64,000 bases of DNA from Chimonanthus salicifolius (lineage: Eukaryota > Streptophyta > Magnoliopsida > Laurales > Calycanthaceae), in the NCBI GenBank assembly GCA_013350335.1, contig CM023539.1, forward strand, positions 16,890,223 through 16,954,222, in the 5' to 3' direction. The translations under genes were made by a program, and so were the position numbers. The notes under the pieces were generated by a model. That model made no database searches. It saw only the letters and a list, made by a program, of their open reading frames with translations, and was not told where the DNA came from. Shown one piece after another: positions 11,139-22,870 of this stretch; positions within the stretch are counted from its first letter, which is position 1, and each line of letters starts with the position of its first letter.

Positions 11139-11541
11139 TGACCACCCAAATTTGACTCCTTTCTGAGTGAGTCGGGTAAGTGGAGATGCAATCTTGGAGA
11201 AGTCCATGATAAACTTCCTATAGTAACCAGCCAATCCCAGAAAACTACAGTCTCGGTCACATTCTTAGGTGCTTTCCATTCTCTTACTCTTCCACTTTAG
11301 TCGAGTCCACGACTATTCTTTCCATTGATGTGACATGTTCTAAGAAATTGGCCTCTGATAGCCAGAACTCACACTTGTTTGCTTTGACATATCATTGATT
11401 TTTCTTTAGGGTGTCCAAGGCTATCCTTAGATGTTCTGCTTACTCCTCCCGATGGTTGAAATAAATCGGGGTATCGTTAATGAAAACGATTACAAACTTG
11501 TCCAAATAAGGACGAAAGATTTTGTTCATCAGATCCATGAA
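11139..11541 (-). pseudogene. pol: D pol: RT fragment
   Basis: The minus strand is homologous to the RT palm/thumb of F and H, including the positions of the FIDD, KCEFWL and GYYRKF segments. It is riddled with stops and small indels. It is cut at 11138 by the F LTR, and homology ends abruptly at 11541. This is the only pol enzyme remnant of element D left in the window apart from a protease stub. Confidence 0.8.
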
Positions 11542-11870
11542 TATAACCTCCCTCTGGGTATAATCTATTAATGGGCATAACTAATACCTTTGTAGGACTA
11601 ATATATCTAACATAGACTAACGGTCTAACATACGACCAATATGTCAACTTATGGGACCAAAATGTCCTTCATGCTACCAATACGTCTACCCTAATGCCAA
11701 TATCCGGCATCAATCCAAACCACCATTGAAGCTCTCATCCATGGGAAGATGATATCTATCCATAGATCCATCACATTTACCATGGGCCACTGTATCTATC
11801 ATGGGATCGATATATCCACCAATTGTCGTCATCGTCTACCAATAGGGAATACTATAGTAAGTGCAGTGGG
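11542..11870. other. Unrecognised AT-rich segment inside element D
   Basis: About 330 bp between the RT fragment and the protease stub. It matches none of the pol or LTR sequences elsewhere in the window by eye. It carries short near-repeats such as taatatatctaacata, ccaatatgtc and ccaatacgtc, and no convincing open frame. It may be filler DNA or a lost insertion. It sits where the D copy should have the protease C-terminus and RT N-terminus. Confidence 0.5.
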
Positions 11871-12112
11871 CATTTGTTGTAGTAAAGTGCTAGTAACAAA
11901 TGCGAAGGCAGTAGATCAAATAATGCATAAGCATAGGAACTACAAATTACTGCCATACCTTGAATCACTGAATGATCCACTGTCTCTGGAGAAGAAGTCA
12001 AAGTATTCAGTCGTTTAGATCCTGTCAGAATAGGTGTCCGTCCTGTCTGGTCATGTACTCTAGATCCTTATGACTGAGCTGGTCTAGCCGGACGACGGAA
12101 AGAACCCCTGAA
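11871..12112 (-). pseudogene. pol: D pol: protease stub
   Basis: The minus strand keeps the gag-protease linker (VIQGMAV, SSYAYALFD) but breaks right after the catalytic Asp codon. The following SGAS residues and the rest of the protease are gone, replaced by the unrecognised segment. A stop also separates it from the zinc-knuckle region. Confidence 0.7.
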
Positions 12113-12318
12113 GTGAGGAGATCTATTATTCTGTGGACACTCTCTTTTGAAATGGCCCTGCTAACCACACTGGAAACAGGAGTGAGGAGATCTATCGTTC
12201 TGTGGACACTCTCTTTTGAAATGGCCTTGCTGACCACACTGGAAACAGGAGTGAGGAGATCTATTGTTCTGTGGACACTCTCTTTTGAAATGGCCTTGCT
12301 GACCACACTGGATACAGG
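12113..12318 (-). repeat. 69-bp tandem triplication encoding zinc knuckles
   Basis: Three direct copies with starts at matching points 12131, 12200 and 12269. They differ at only a few bases, so the expansion is recent relative to the decay of the surrounding element or has been homogenised. Confidence 0.9.
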
Positions 12319-12607
12319 AACTTCCAGTGGAACCAGTAGAGGCTGAAGGTCTCCCAAAGTAGGGTTTGAATCTCTTGTGAGGGAAAAAAGTATTTCCCCC
12401 ACCCCGACCTTTTTGTTCATGTGTTTCCTTGGGGGTTGTGTCTCCATTTTCGCTCAAGAATTGCTGTAGAACGGAAGTGACTACCGCTTGTACTAGGTTC
12501 CATAGTTCAGGAGGTACTTCAGGAATGTTTGCACTAACCTGACCGACTCCGTTATGTTCTTCTTCCTTTTGTTGGTTCTGTTGTGTATGTCTTCCTTTCG
12601 GAGGCAT
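12113..12607 (-). pseudogene. gag: D gag: capsid-deleted, with three tandem zinc knuckles
   Basis: It starts at the ATG 12607-12605 (MPPKGRH). Residues 1 to about 55 match the gag N-terminus of F, H and C (VPPELWNLVQAVVTSVLQQ). The capsid fold expected next is missing, and the frame runs directly into the basic region before the knuckle (HKRFKPYFGRPS). Then come three CCHC knuckles of the form CxQCGQQGHFKREC spaced exactly 69 bp (23 codons) apart, with units near 12269-12318, 12200-12268 and 12131-12199. The last has Gln to TAG just after its second Cys. Related elements have one knuckle. Confidence 0.85.
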
Positions 12608-13000
12608 TTTCCTAAGTCATTGAAACATCGTTTGACTTAGCTTCCTCGTAAAGTTTTGTGTTCTTCATAGTTTGGGGAAATTGCCAAATAAGCACTCTTT
12701 GTATTTCTTTGTTTTTGGGGAAACTTCCTAAGTATCAGGCATTGTTTCTCGTTTTACGGAAATCGAAAAATATCTCCTATTTTGCTATGTTTGATAAATC
12801 CAATTTATAGTGATTGTACTTCCCTTGATATCATTCCTTTTTCGTCAAGTGTTCTTAGATTGAATGTTTCAGTCTGAGTTTAACGAAGTAAATTAATCCA
12901 GCCCGCGGAGTCCGAAGAGTTGGTCAGTTCAGATTCTTATCTGTCAGTGAGACATGAGACTGTCTTAATCTTACTTTGAAAGATTCATCCTTCCCGTTTC
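12608..13000 (-). other. D 5' leader
   Basis: It matches the leaders of F and H, with the blocks ggtcagttcagattcttat and gtcagtgagacatgag. No open frame of note. Confidence 0.6.
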
Positions 13001-13012
13001 GCTCTGATACCA
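13001..13012 (-). other. D primer-binding site (tRNA-iMet)
   Basis: A perfect TGGTATCAGAGC on the minus strand, two bases from the LTR edge at 13015. Confidence 0.85.
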
Positions 13013-13014
13013 AC

Positions 13015-13034
13015 TGTAACGCCCCGCCCTTTTT
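13015..13034 (-). repeat. D 5' LTR, first 20 bp before the C insertion
   Basis: Sequence tgtaacgccccgccctttttt-type terminus. The LTR continues at 35871 (cactcatcgaaaatcagag), exactly as expected once C and one copy of ttttt are removed. Confidence 0.88.
13030..13034. other. Target-site duplication of element C (left)
   Basis: ttttt at 13030-13034 is repeated at 35866-35870 on the far side of C. The low complexity makes the duplication weak alone, but D LTR homology on both sides confirms the junctions. Confidence 0.8.
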
Positions 13035-15577
13035 TGTAACACCTCGGATTTTCAATTTATTATTTTTATGAAATTTATCCATTTTCAATTGTGAATTTTA
13101 GATTTGATCTTAAATGGATAAGGAATTGGGGCATGACCCAATTAGGACCCAACCAATGTTGGAATTGGTCTTATTAAAATTTCAATGGGTTGAATTAATT
13201 TAGTGATGCATATAAATAAAAGAAATATCTAAATTAAAAGAAAGGCTCACGCCATTGCTATAATTATTTTCTAGCATTGGCCGATTGGGAAATTACTAGA
13301 TTAAGTAAGGGAGGTCGGCAATTACCAATTTAAGACAAAGGGGTACACGGCATTGCTATCTTAAGCATGGGCCGAATGGAAGATTAGAAAGAGGAAGGGC
13401 AATTTCTATCTTAAACACTTTCTAATATTGGATCAAGGAAAGTGATAACAAGAGAGACAAAAAGGGAGTGCACGGTTTTTACAATCCCATTGCCAAGTTT
13501 TATTCCTCTCTCAAGTCCTCTCTCACGCCAAAGAGCAAGAAGAAGAAGAAGGTTGCTCGGCCAGCAAGAGTTGTCTTGTTTGGAGGAAAATTAAGAAGAA
13601 GAAAGAAAGAGGCTATGGAAAGAAGAAAGATTGGAAGAGCAAAAAGGTTAGTATCTTGTTTAATAATTTTATTTTGAAATAAAGAACCATAGGGTTCGGC
13701 CATGGTGTTTGGCCGAACCCCATGGAAGAAGTTTGGATGATGTTTGGATTATATTTAAATGGAGAAAAAGAACCATAGGGTTCGACCATGGTGTTTGGCC
13801 CAACCCCATGGAAAGACTTGATTTAATTATCGGGTTTTAAGATCGAAAACCATGGAGAGATTTGATTTATTGATTGGGTTTATGTTCTTAGATTTTAGAT
13901 CATAGAAACCTTTGATGGTTGTCGGTTTTAGATTCAAGAAGACAATGAAAGATTATGGAATATGGGTCGGCCATGGCATGGCCAAACCTTGATTGTTTTA
14001 TGGCTAAGTGATTGGATCATTACTAATGAAAAAAAGGGGTGAGGTTCGGCCATGGTGTATGGCCGAACCCCACCAAATATTTTTAATGGATTGGTGTTTG
14101 AGTTTAATGGATCTAAACCATTGATGAAGGTCATGAACCATAGAGTTCGGCCATGGTGCTTGGCCGAACCCCATGGGGTTGTTTTTTGAATGGGGATTAA
14201 ATTTGGAAACTATACAATTATGGAAAGAGTTGCTTAATATGGAAAGGTTCCAAATATGGAAAGTGTTGCTAAATTTAGAAAGTTTCCAATTATGGAAAGT
14301 GTTTGCTTAATAAGGAAAGCTTCTAAATATGGAAGGGGTGGCTAAATTGGAAAGCACTCCAATTTTGGAAAGGAGTTTTCTAATCTTAGAAAGTTTCCAA
14401 TTATGGAAAGTAGTCGCTAATTATGGAAACCCCCCATTTATGGAAAGTTGGAATTAAATTATGGAAACCTTCCAATTATGAAAGGGTGGGGATTGTTTAA
14501 GGAAATTTAGGCATCATGGGTTCGGCCATGTGTATGGCCGAACCCCAAGAATCAATTATGATTTTAATGTTGCAATGATCAGATTATTGGTTATGTAAGC
14601 CATGGATGGCATTTTTGTAAATAAAGTAAAGGATACAATGTATGTTATGGAATGTTAGCCATGGATGGCATTCTTTGTAATTATGTGAAAAATATGGAAC
14701 ATTGTATGGCCGAACCCATGAATTATTTTATGGGATTATGTGCTTTGGAAGTATGAATGATTATTTGAAATCTAAGTAAGAAAGAAGTCTATGGTTAGCC
14801 TCAATGGCATTATTGTAGTTATGGACAAAAATGGTAGACCATGGGTTTCGGCCATGGTGTATGGCCGAACCCCATGGGATCTTGTTGATGGACTTAGAAC
14901 CTTGTAATCAAGTGGGACTTGGTTTTGATTTATTATTATATTATAAGGTAACGAGATCTCGCAAACGGTGCGCGATCGGTGATCGAATCTTGGACAGAAA
15001 CGCAAAGACTCGTGAACGGTCTTCGGTAGGATTCCACCTCTTTGAAACCATGGCTTATGTACTTTGTTTTTATCCTATGTTTGATGAAAATATGTTTCAA
15101 AGAATATGCTTTATTATTGAATTTCAAATGCTATGTTTTAACTTGTTTAAATAGCATGGATTGATATGTTTCAAAAGGTGATTTTAATTGCTATGTTTAT
15201 GTTATTAAAATAGCATGTGTTTCACTGGCATCTCATGCATGGCATGGGGTGGAGGATTTATAGCCGGAGGGGTCACACTCCGTCGGGGCGTCCGAAAAAC
15301 CTATGTACAGTACCTTGATGTGCTTTTCCATCAGGAAGAAGCCGGAGGGGCATCCGGAAGACCTATGTGGTGGGTACATTTATGTACATGTGATGGGTGG
15401 GACTCATTGCATTTGTCATCATTGCATGGCATGGATTTTACCTGGTTTTATATATTATGTTATAATATATGTTTGTACTAACCATGTGTTAGTCGTAACT
15501 GGAATACCTACTGGGCGCGTTGTTCTAACGCCCTACTTCTACCCTAGTTGATGATACAGGTAATCAGGGGAACAATG
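13035..15577 (+). repeat. C 5' LTR, first part
   Basis: It starts tgtaacacctcggattttc. TTCGGCCAT/ATGGCCGAA hairpins lie at about 13692, 13772, 13968, 14042, 14145, 14519 and 14846. They are followed by tcgcaaacggtgcgcgatc, ggtaggattccacct, tctcatgcatggcatggg, two short ccggagg...ctccgtcggggcgtcc repeats (about 15265-15365) and ctactgggcgcgttgttctaacgccc. A run of atggaaag/ttccaa repeats spans 14190-14480. It is interrupted at caatg (15573-15577) by solo LTR A'. Confidence 0.9.
14190..14490. repeat. Degenerate 'aattatggaaag' tandem repeat in C LTR
   Basis: About ten loosely spaced repeats of (aat)atggaaag/gtttcc with a 20-40 bp period. The equivalent tract in the 3' LTR is at 33990-34280. No open frame of interest. 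Confidence 0.7.
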
Positions 15578-16289
15578 TGTAACACCCCGCCCTTTTCACT
15601 CTAATAATCAGAGTTTATTTTTTTTAATAATAATAAACATGTGATCGGGGTGGGACGTCACGACGCGAGTTAAGTTTGGACTTCTAAAGTCTGACCCTTA
15701 ACTGGCCAAGCCCATGTGCGTATGGACTAAGTCCATAAGAATCGATCCACACATGATACAAATAAGACTTGCGGAATATACTTAATCTTAATTTAACTGC
15801 GGGTTATAATAGATCCTAAGACTACTCCATTTTACATCTTTAGATAGCAAAGTACATAATCATATTCTCCAAAATTACTAAAATAACCTTAGACTAACAT
15901 TCACTCCAAACCATCCAAAATAAACCAAACCATAGTAACTAGTTTACTACATTATTACATGCCGACAACAACTAACTATCAAATTACATTGTCCATATAA
16001 AAAGTCCATAAATCAATCCATTAAAAGTCCATTCAAAGCCCAAGATCCTAGGCTTGGTTTCCTTCATGATCCTCGTTCTTCCCCTTTCATGCGTCATCCA
16101 CTAAGGATAGAGATAGGGCGTTAGATCAACGCGCCCAGTAGTGTTTCCGATTAGGGCTACCAAAAGGTTAGTACGAAAGCATGAAAATAATATAATAATA
16201 CATGTTCATCAAAATCTCATAAAAACAATGCTATGTATGTTATGCTCATGTAATGAGTCCCACCCATCACAAATATACATAGCCTCCTC

Positions 16290-16445
16290 TTGATAGGATT
16301 CTCATCATTAAGGTACCCCACAGTGGTCTTTCAGACGCCCCAACGGAGTGTGGCCTCTGGATTCCTCTTGATGGGATTCTCATCATCAAGGTACCCCACA
16401 GTGGTCTTTCGGACTCCTCGACGGAGTGTGGCCTCCGGTTTCCAG
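16290..16445 (-). repeat. 74-bp tandem repeat in A' LTR, 2 copies
   Basis: Two copies of a unit containing ttgatgggattctcatcatc, accccacagtggtctttc and the cggacgccccgacggagtgtgg-type segment. The equivalents in A'' (25575-25730) and the H LTRs (45235-45390, 54065-54225) also have two copies. Confidence 0.85.
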
Positions 16446-16766
16446 ATCACCACCCCATGCCATGCATGAGATGTCCATGATGTCATGCCATTTGTAAATA
16501 TATATTACCATACAAAACTACTTTGAAACATGATAACTTAGCACATAACTCATCAAAACTAAGCTAAAACATCACATATATGTGTGGTTACAAAAAGGTA
16601 GGAAACCTACACAATGTTCACTTAGGTTGACCGTTCTTTTAAACCGTCACCCGTTCACAACTCGTACACCATTCAAGCAATCCCGATACCTTATTTATAT
16701 AGCAGCAAGTCAAGATACTAACCATGTGATTTCCATTTACATCTAAGTCCCAAAAACCACCTTGTG

Positions 16767-17713
16767 GGGTTCGGCCATACCCCATGGCCGAACCTCACCC
16801 ATATTGAATTTTGTCCTTTCTTTTTATTTAATCAAAACCATTCAATTAAATCAATCTTCCAAATAAACCTTGGTAGGGTTCGGCCATACAACATGGCCGA
16901 ACCTTACCACTTTGGTTTTAGCCCATATTTCAAATCCATTGGTCATTTCATCTTTGATCATTCCACCTTTGATCATTTCATCCATATTTACAATAATGCC
17001 ACTATACTATCCCTTGTTTAATTTTTCCTTAAAAACCAATAACCATAACTAATCCACCTTAGTGCGGTTCGGCCATACAACATGGCCGAACTTCACCACT
17101 TGATTTGGCCCTTTAAATCCTTCATTCACCCATCTCCAATTACATTATGAATAACCCTAAGTCCACCCAGTGATCATTAGTGGGGTTCGGCCATACTACA
17201 TGGCCGAACCTCACCCTATGGATTTTTATCCCATGTTCCATCCTTTATCATGGTTGATCAATTTAATATTAAATCCATAGCTATGCATAGGTGATTCTTA
17301 AATCAAAAGCATAAAACAAATCATAATTTCCAACATGATTTTAATCCAATTATTCCATCCAAAACAGTCCATGGGGTTCGGCCATGTGTATGGCCGAACC
17401 CTATGGTCCTCTTAACTCAATGATTCCATCATTTATCATAATTTAGGCTCAACACTTTTAGCCATAAGAACCATATGGTTCAGCCATCCAATGGCCGACC
17501 AACATATTACACTTATCTTCATTCAAAGATCCCTTCAAAACTTTCATTACATAATATGGATTTTATCTCTCAAAAACCCTAAAATTCACCAAGTCTTTTC
17601 ATGGGGTTCGGTCATCCCAAGTGGCTGAACCCTATGATCCATTTTTTATCCTTTTTACACATCATTATCCATTCATTTTCTTCCATGGGGTTCGGCCATA
17701 CTGATGGCCGAAC
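16767..17713. repeat. Array of TTCGGCCAT/ATGGCCGAA hairpins in A' LTR
   Basis: Inverted repeats with arms ggttcggccat and atggccgaacc around 3-9 bp loops occur at about 16767, 16877, 17064, 17183, 17374, 17606 and 17688. Weaker copies are near 17477 and 17779. They are spaced roughly 80-230 bp apart in otherwise AT-rich sequence. The same motif recurs in all LTR families here except the visible part of G. Confidence 0.9.
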
Positions 17714-18350
17714 CCTATGGTTCCTTTACCTCTTCCTTTAGACTTCATAGCCATGATCATATCCTTTGATGCGTTTGGCCATACATCACCGCCAAACCTA
17801 ATCACCTCCTTTTCATACTCAATGGTTTTTGTACATCCCTTTTTAAGATTTGGACATACAATGGACTGATCATGTTTCTTTGGTTATCTTACTAAATAAA
17901 AGTTATAGAACACCTACCGTTTCCGCGACTCCACAGATTTGATCTTTGATTGTTCTCCATGCTTTTTGCTCCTCTTAGATCCTTATCCTTCCTCTTTCCT
18001 TCTTGTCCTTTAGCCAAGCTTAATCTTGCTGGAAACTCCTTGAAGTTGATCAGCCAAAGTATTGATTTGAGAGAGGGAGAGAGATAGGAACTTGACCTTG
18101 GATGGAAATGATAAACCTAGAGGTGCAACTCCTTTTCTCTAAGTCTACTTATCTTGGTGGAGGGATCGGTCAAGGACTGATGTGTAAGAGACAACCAGCC
18201 AAAGTTCTTTCTCTTGGAATGTGGAAAACGGCAAAGAGAGAGAGAGTGAAAATGAAACAATCCCTTGGTAAATGAAATTCAACCCATGTGATCTCTTGGT
18301 AGCATCAATTGTAACTCTCATTTGCATTCATCTACATCACTTATTTCATT

Positions 18351-18702
18351 TGGGGGTTTCATCCTTGAGATGAAACCCTCCAATGGTTTTGGCTCTTGAT
18401 TTTCCATCTAAGATGGGCAATCCCCATGTTTCCAACGTGTGGTGTATCTTAGTGTAACCTCCCTTGATTAATACCTCCCTTGGGGTTTCATCCTTGAGAT
18501 GAAACTCCCAAGGTACCCAACGGTGTCTCATTGCTTTGGCTTGTATAACAGCCACCTCTCCATTATTGGCCCCTTTTGGAGTTTCATGCATGAGAAAATA
18601 ATTCCCATGCATCCAACGGTCACATTTGAATAATATACTCCATAACTACCATCTTCCATTATGTGCGCATGTGGGAGTTTCATCCTTGAGATGAAACTCC
18701 TA
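18351..18702. repeat. Three GGTTTCATC/GATGAAAC hairpins in A' LTR
   Basis: Hairpins at about 18351-18383, 18482-18512 and 18668-18702, each with arms of the type gggtttcatcctt and gagatgaaac. They lie beyond the TTCGGCCAT array, toward the sense 5' end of the LTR. Confidence 0.8.
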
Positions 18703-19872
18703 CATGCCAACGGTTTTGTGTCTTACTCTTTTACCCAACCATCCTTCCCATTGGCTGCCCATTTGAAGTCCCATGCATAACATAAACCTCCATGCAATTC
18801 CAACGTGTAGTAAGTTTGAATTTAAAACATAACTCCTCACATTTGAAACTGCCAAAACTGCCCCCTCCCCCCCCATTCATTTCTTATCTAGGGATTACAT
18901 GCATAGAATAGCCTCTTCCATGCAGCCAACGTTTTTCTTGTTTTAAAATTGGAATTACAAACACTCCACTCTCATTCACACAATTCACTCACTTAAAATA
19001 AATATTCCATCCAACTCATTTATTTAACTCACCCAACTCAACTCATCCATTTAAGCTAACTCAACCATAAATTCAACTCCACCATTTACTTCAATTTCAA
19101 CCCAAACTCAAACATTTAATTAAACTTAACCCAAGCTTTGAGCTCACCCAATGATTAATCATGTCATCCACTGTAACGCCCGCCCCATTTTCACCGAAAT
19201 CAGAGTCTATGTTTTTTAAATGAATAGTGACAACGAGCGCGGACGTCACGACGCGAGTTAAGTCGGAGCTTCTAAAGCCCGACCCTTAACTGGCCAACCC
19301 TACGTGTGCGTGGAACTAAGTCCACGAAGAATGATTCACACGTAGAAGTAAGCTTGCGGAAATTTAACATTAACGCGGGGGTTATAATAGAGCCTAGCCT
19401 ACCAGTTTTAGATAGAAGGGAAGATACATCGTTAAATTACTAAAATACCCCTATGTTCATAATGATGTCTCAAAATGATAACGTCCAGCGTATAGTCCAA
19501 ACCATAGCAAGAAACAGTAATTATTACATGCCGACAAGCTATGCTACTTAAATTACAACTTTTCCAAAATAAGACTTAAATAAACAAAGTAGCCGCTTTC
19601 CCAAGCTCCTACGCTTGGCTCCCATCGTGTCCACCATTTCCGCCGTCTCCTGCGTCATTAGCTAGGGTAGAAGTAGGGCATTAGACAACGCGCCCAGTAG
19701 GACTCCGAGTAGGGCTAGCACATGGATTAGTGATACAAGCATACCAATAATAATATGATAAATCCCATAAAATGAATGCCATGCCATGGGTGCCTATGTC
19801 ATGTGTCCCACCCATCATCTATATCATCATAAAATGTCATATCCCCCTTGACGGCAAAGCCTCGTCAAGGTG

Positions 19873-20048
19873 TCCCCATGTTTGCTTCTCGGTCGCCCCG
19901 ACGGAGCATGGACTCCGGTTATAGCATATCAAGCTATCCCCATGTTTGTTCTTCGGTCGCCCCGACGGAGCATGGACTCCGGTTATAGTGCATCAGGCTA
20001 TCCCCATGTTTGCTTCTTGGTAGCCCCGACGGAGCATGGACTCCGGTT
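19873..20048 (-). repeat. 63-bp tandem repeat in B', 3 copies
   Basis: Each unit contains tccccatgtttg, ggtcgccccgacggagcatg and gactccggtt. One unit carries a base change (ggtagccccg). Confidence 0.85.
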
Positions 20049-22579
20049 CCTTTATTTTCCCGCCCATGCAATGCATGAGATGTAAGTGCATTATGCTATG
20101 TAGTATATATATGATTCATATCACTAATATAAAATCCATAGCATTGGAATATAATCCATAGCCTTAAAAATATCATCCATAGCATTAAAATATAATTCAT
20201 AGCATTTAAAATATCATCCATAAAATAAACCATATAATTACCGAAATAAAATACGGAAACCATCACATACACATAATCCATGGCTTACAAAAAGGTAGGA
20301 ATCCTACCGAATACCGATAACGTCCCTTTCCGTTTTCGTCCGACAATTCCGGTCGCCGATAGCGTACCGTTTGCGATGTGCCAATACCTTATTATACATT
20401 TTCCAAATTAGTCCATATCTTATCCATGATTAAGTCCCTAACTGATCATAAACCTAGATTCATTAATGCTCCCTAGCCATGTTATAAGATTATCATAAAT
20501 CGGCCCTTAACTTAGCCTCATTTCCATTGCATAATTCCAAATTTTAGTCCATTAAACATTCTAATTTGTGAGCCTAAAACGCAGCAACCCTAAGTTTCAT
20601 TTAATCACTCATAATGTCATCTTAAAACACCCAAGTTCATGTCCAACCTACATGGGGCCGAACCATGGTTCTTCACTGTGGCCAATAATTACGGTTTTGC
20701 CACTATGCTTCCATGTTTTAATATTTCCTCCATCTATGTACATTTTTGTCCATAATTCATCCATATACTTAGCCCCATTAATGATTTAATGCCCATGACA
20801 CAATATCCCTAAAATCAGCCACTTAATTTAATTAAACTTCAAATCATCTAAACTTATACGAAATTCCAATTATTGCCCATAACATGACCTACAATGGGTC
20901 ATGGGTTCGGCCATACACCATGGCCGAACCCATGATGTCTTTTTTTCTACTTTTCTTGGGTCCATTTCACCTCATTTGGTCCCACCATAATTGAATTTAA
21001 AACATACATTTAAATCATCATTTCATAATCATCATAAGATATACTTTGGTCCATTTAATTTAACCATCATTCCATTTTATTTTCCATGGTTCCAAGAACA
21101 CTAAATTCCTCAAAGTCTCTCCATGGGGTTCGGCCATGTGCCATGGCCAAACCCATGGTCCATAATTTTTATTTTAAAAAAACCTCATCTCTACTCATTT
21201 AAAACCTTGTTTAAAATACCTAACAAAAATCCACTTAATTACCATTAATCTCCTCCATTAATTTCCATGCTTTCATAACCATTTAATTCATAATTCCATC
21301 ACCATGGGGTTCGGCCATACACCATGGCCGAACCCACGGTTCATGATTCTCCTTCATTCACCATTTTTTTTGGAGGCCATTAAATCATTTACATATCCTA
21401 TGATTTTCTTGTTTAAAACCCCCTTCAAATTTTTCCAACATTTAATCATTTACAAGCCTACAATTATAATCATTCTCCATAGCCTTTAAACCTTAAAACC
21501 CTAATTAAATCATCAACCATTTACCATGGTGTTCGGTCACACTACATGGCCGAACCCTATGGTCCATCAATCCATTCAAAAACCCATTACTTCCATGCTT
21601 AAATCCATTTAATTTCATAACCTCCTTAATCCTTTTACTTATTATTTTTCTTAATCTATTTCTCCCCTTTTTCATCCATTTCTCATCTTATCATTGAATG
21701 GATCTTAGATCTAAGGCCCATAACATTTGTGGCCACCATTCATTCTAAGAAATGGATTACATAAATATATCTTAACCTTTAAAAATATAAATTCTTGTCT
21801 AAGAATTTCTTACCACACCGACGACTCCTCCGGCCTTTCTTCCTCTTTTTTATCTCCTTAGCCCTTTCTCTTCTTCTTCTCCTTGTTATTCGGTGAAGAT
21901 GTGCTTGATCAAGATAGAGTCTCCATGGTTAGGGTTTGGCTAAGGTAGGTTTAGATTTTTGAGAGAGGGAGAGGGGATGAGGATGGAAAAAGATGCTCAA
22001 ACCTTGGTCTTGAAGTGGTGGTCGGCCAAGCCTAGTTTTTTCCTTCTTTTCTTCTAAGTTTCTTCTTCTTTCTTGGTGTTTTACTTGGGAGAGAGAGGGA
22101 GGACGGTTTTGGGAGAGGGAATGAAGAGATGGAGATGAGATGAGACCCTAGACCCATTCCCATCTCATCTTGGTGGCTTGGGTTACACTCCTCCATCATT
22201 CCATTTGACCAACCACCATGGGTAAGTATGGCTTGCATGTCCTTGGTGGTGGTGGTTGGGATGAAACCACCACCATGCCAATGGTTTTGGGTCTTTAAGG
22301 TGGGTGGTTTGGTCTTCCCATCAAGTCCATTGACTACCCATCATGGAGAGGGGTATGGGCTCTCATACCTTGAGTGGTGGTGGTTGAGATGAAACCACCA
22401 CCCTAAGTCCATGGTTTCCTTTGTGTTTCCTTGGGTGGTTTCAATGGAAATGAAACCACCCTTTGACTTGCCCCTTTGACTTATTCATTTGACCCTAATT
22501 TGACCAACCTAATTAATTAAATTAATTCCTTACTTAGGTTAATTAATTCCTCTTCAATTTAATTCCATTAAATTCTCTT

Positions 22580-22870
22580 TCTAAGAAATCCACCCATGGT
22601 TGACCAAGTCAACCATGGTAGACGGCCCCCACCAACACCTACCCTATCCGCCACCTCACTTGATGAGGTGGAGCTGGGCCCCATTCTGCCATGTCACTTA
22701 AACCTCATTAATCTTAACTTAGATGATTTAAAATAATTTAATCAACTTAATCTATTTTAATTTTTCTTAGTCCCCTTAACTTATCCATGTTTGACCAAGT
22801 CAACCATGATGGTCGGCCCCACCTTTTCTTTGGTCCACACGCCACCTCACTTGGTGAGGTGGAGGTGGGC
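22580..22870. repeat. Palindrome cluster in B' LTR
   Basis: It contains ccatggttgaccaagtcaac-type inverted repeats (about 22591-22618 and 22789-22809) and two ccacctca...tgaggtgg palindromes (22651-22671, 22842-22862). The same pair of palindromes occurs in solo B (59210-59230, 59404-59424) and once in the G LTR (44261-44281). Confidence 0.8.

Noticed and set aside
13468..13677. 69-codon Lys/Arg-rich open frame, nearly repeated at 33260-33469
   Set aside because: Its conservation is explained by the two LTRs of C being copies of each other. It lies in U3 and has no recognisable domain or family.
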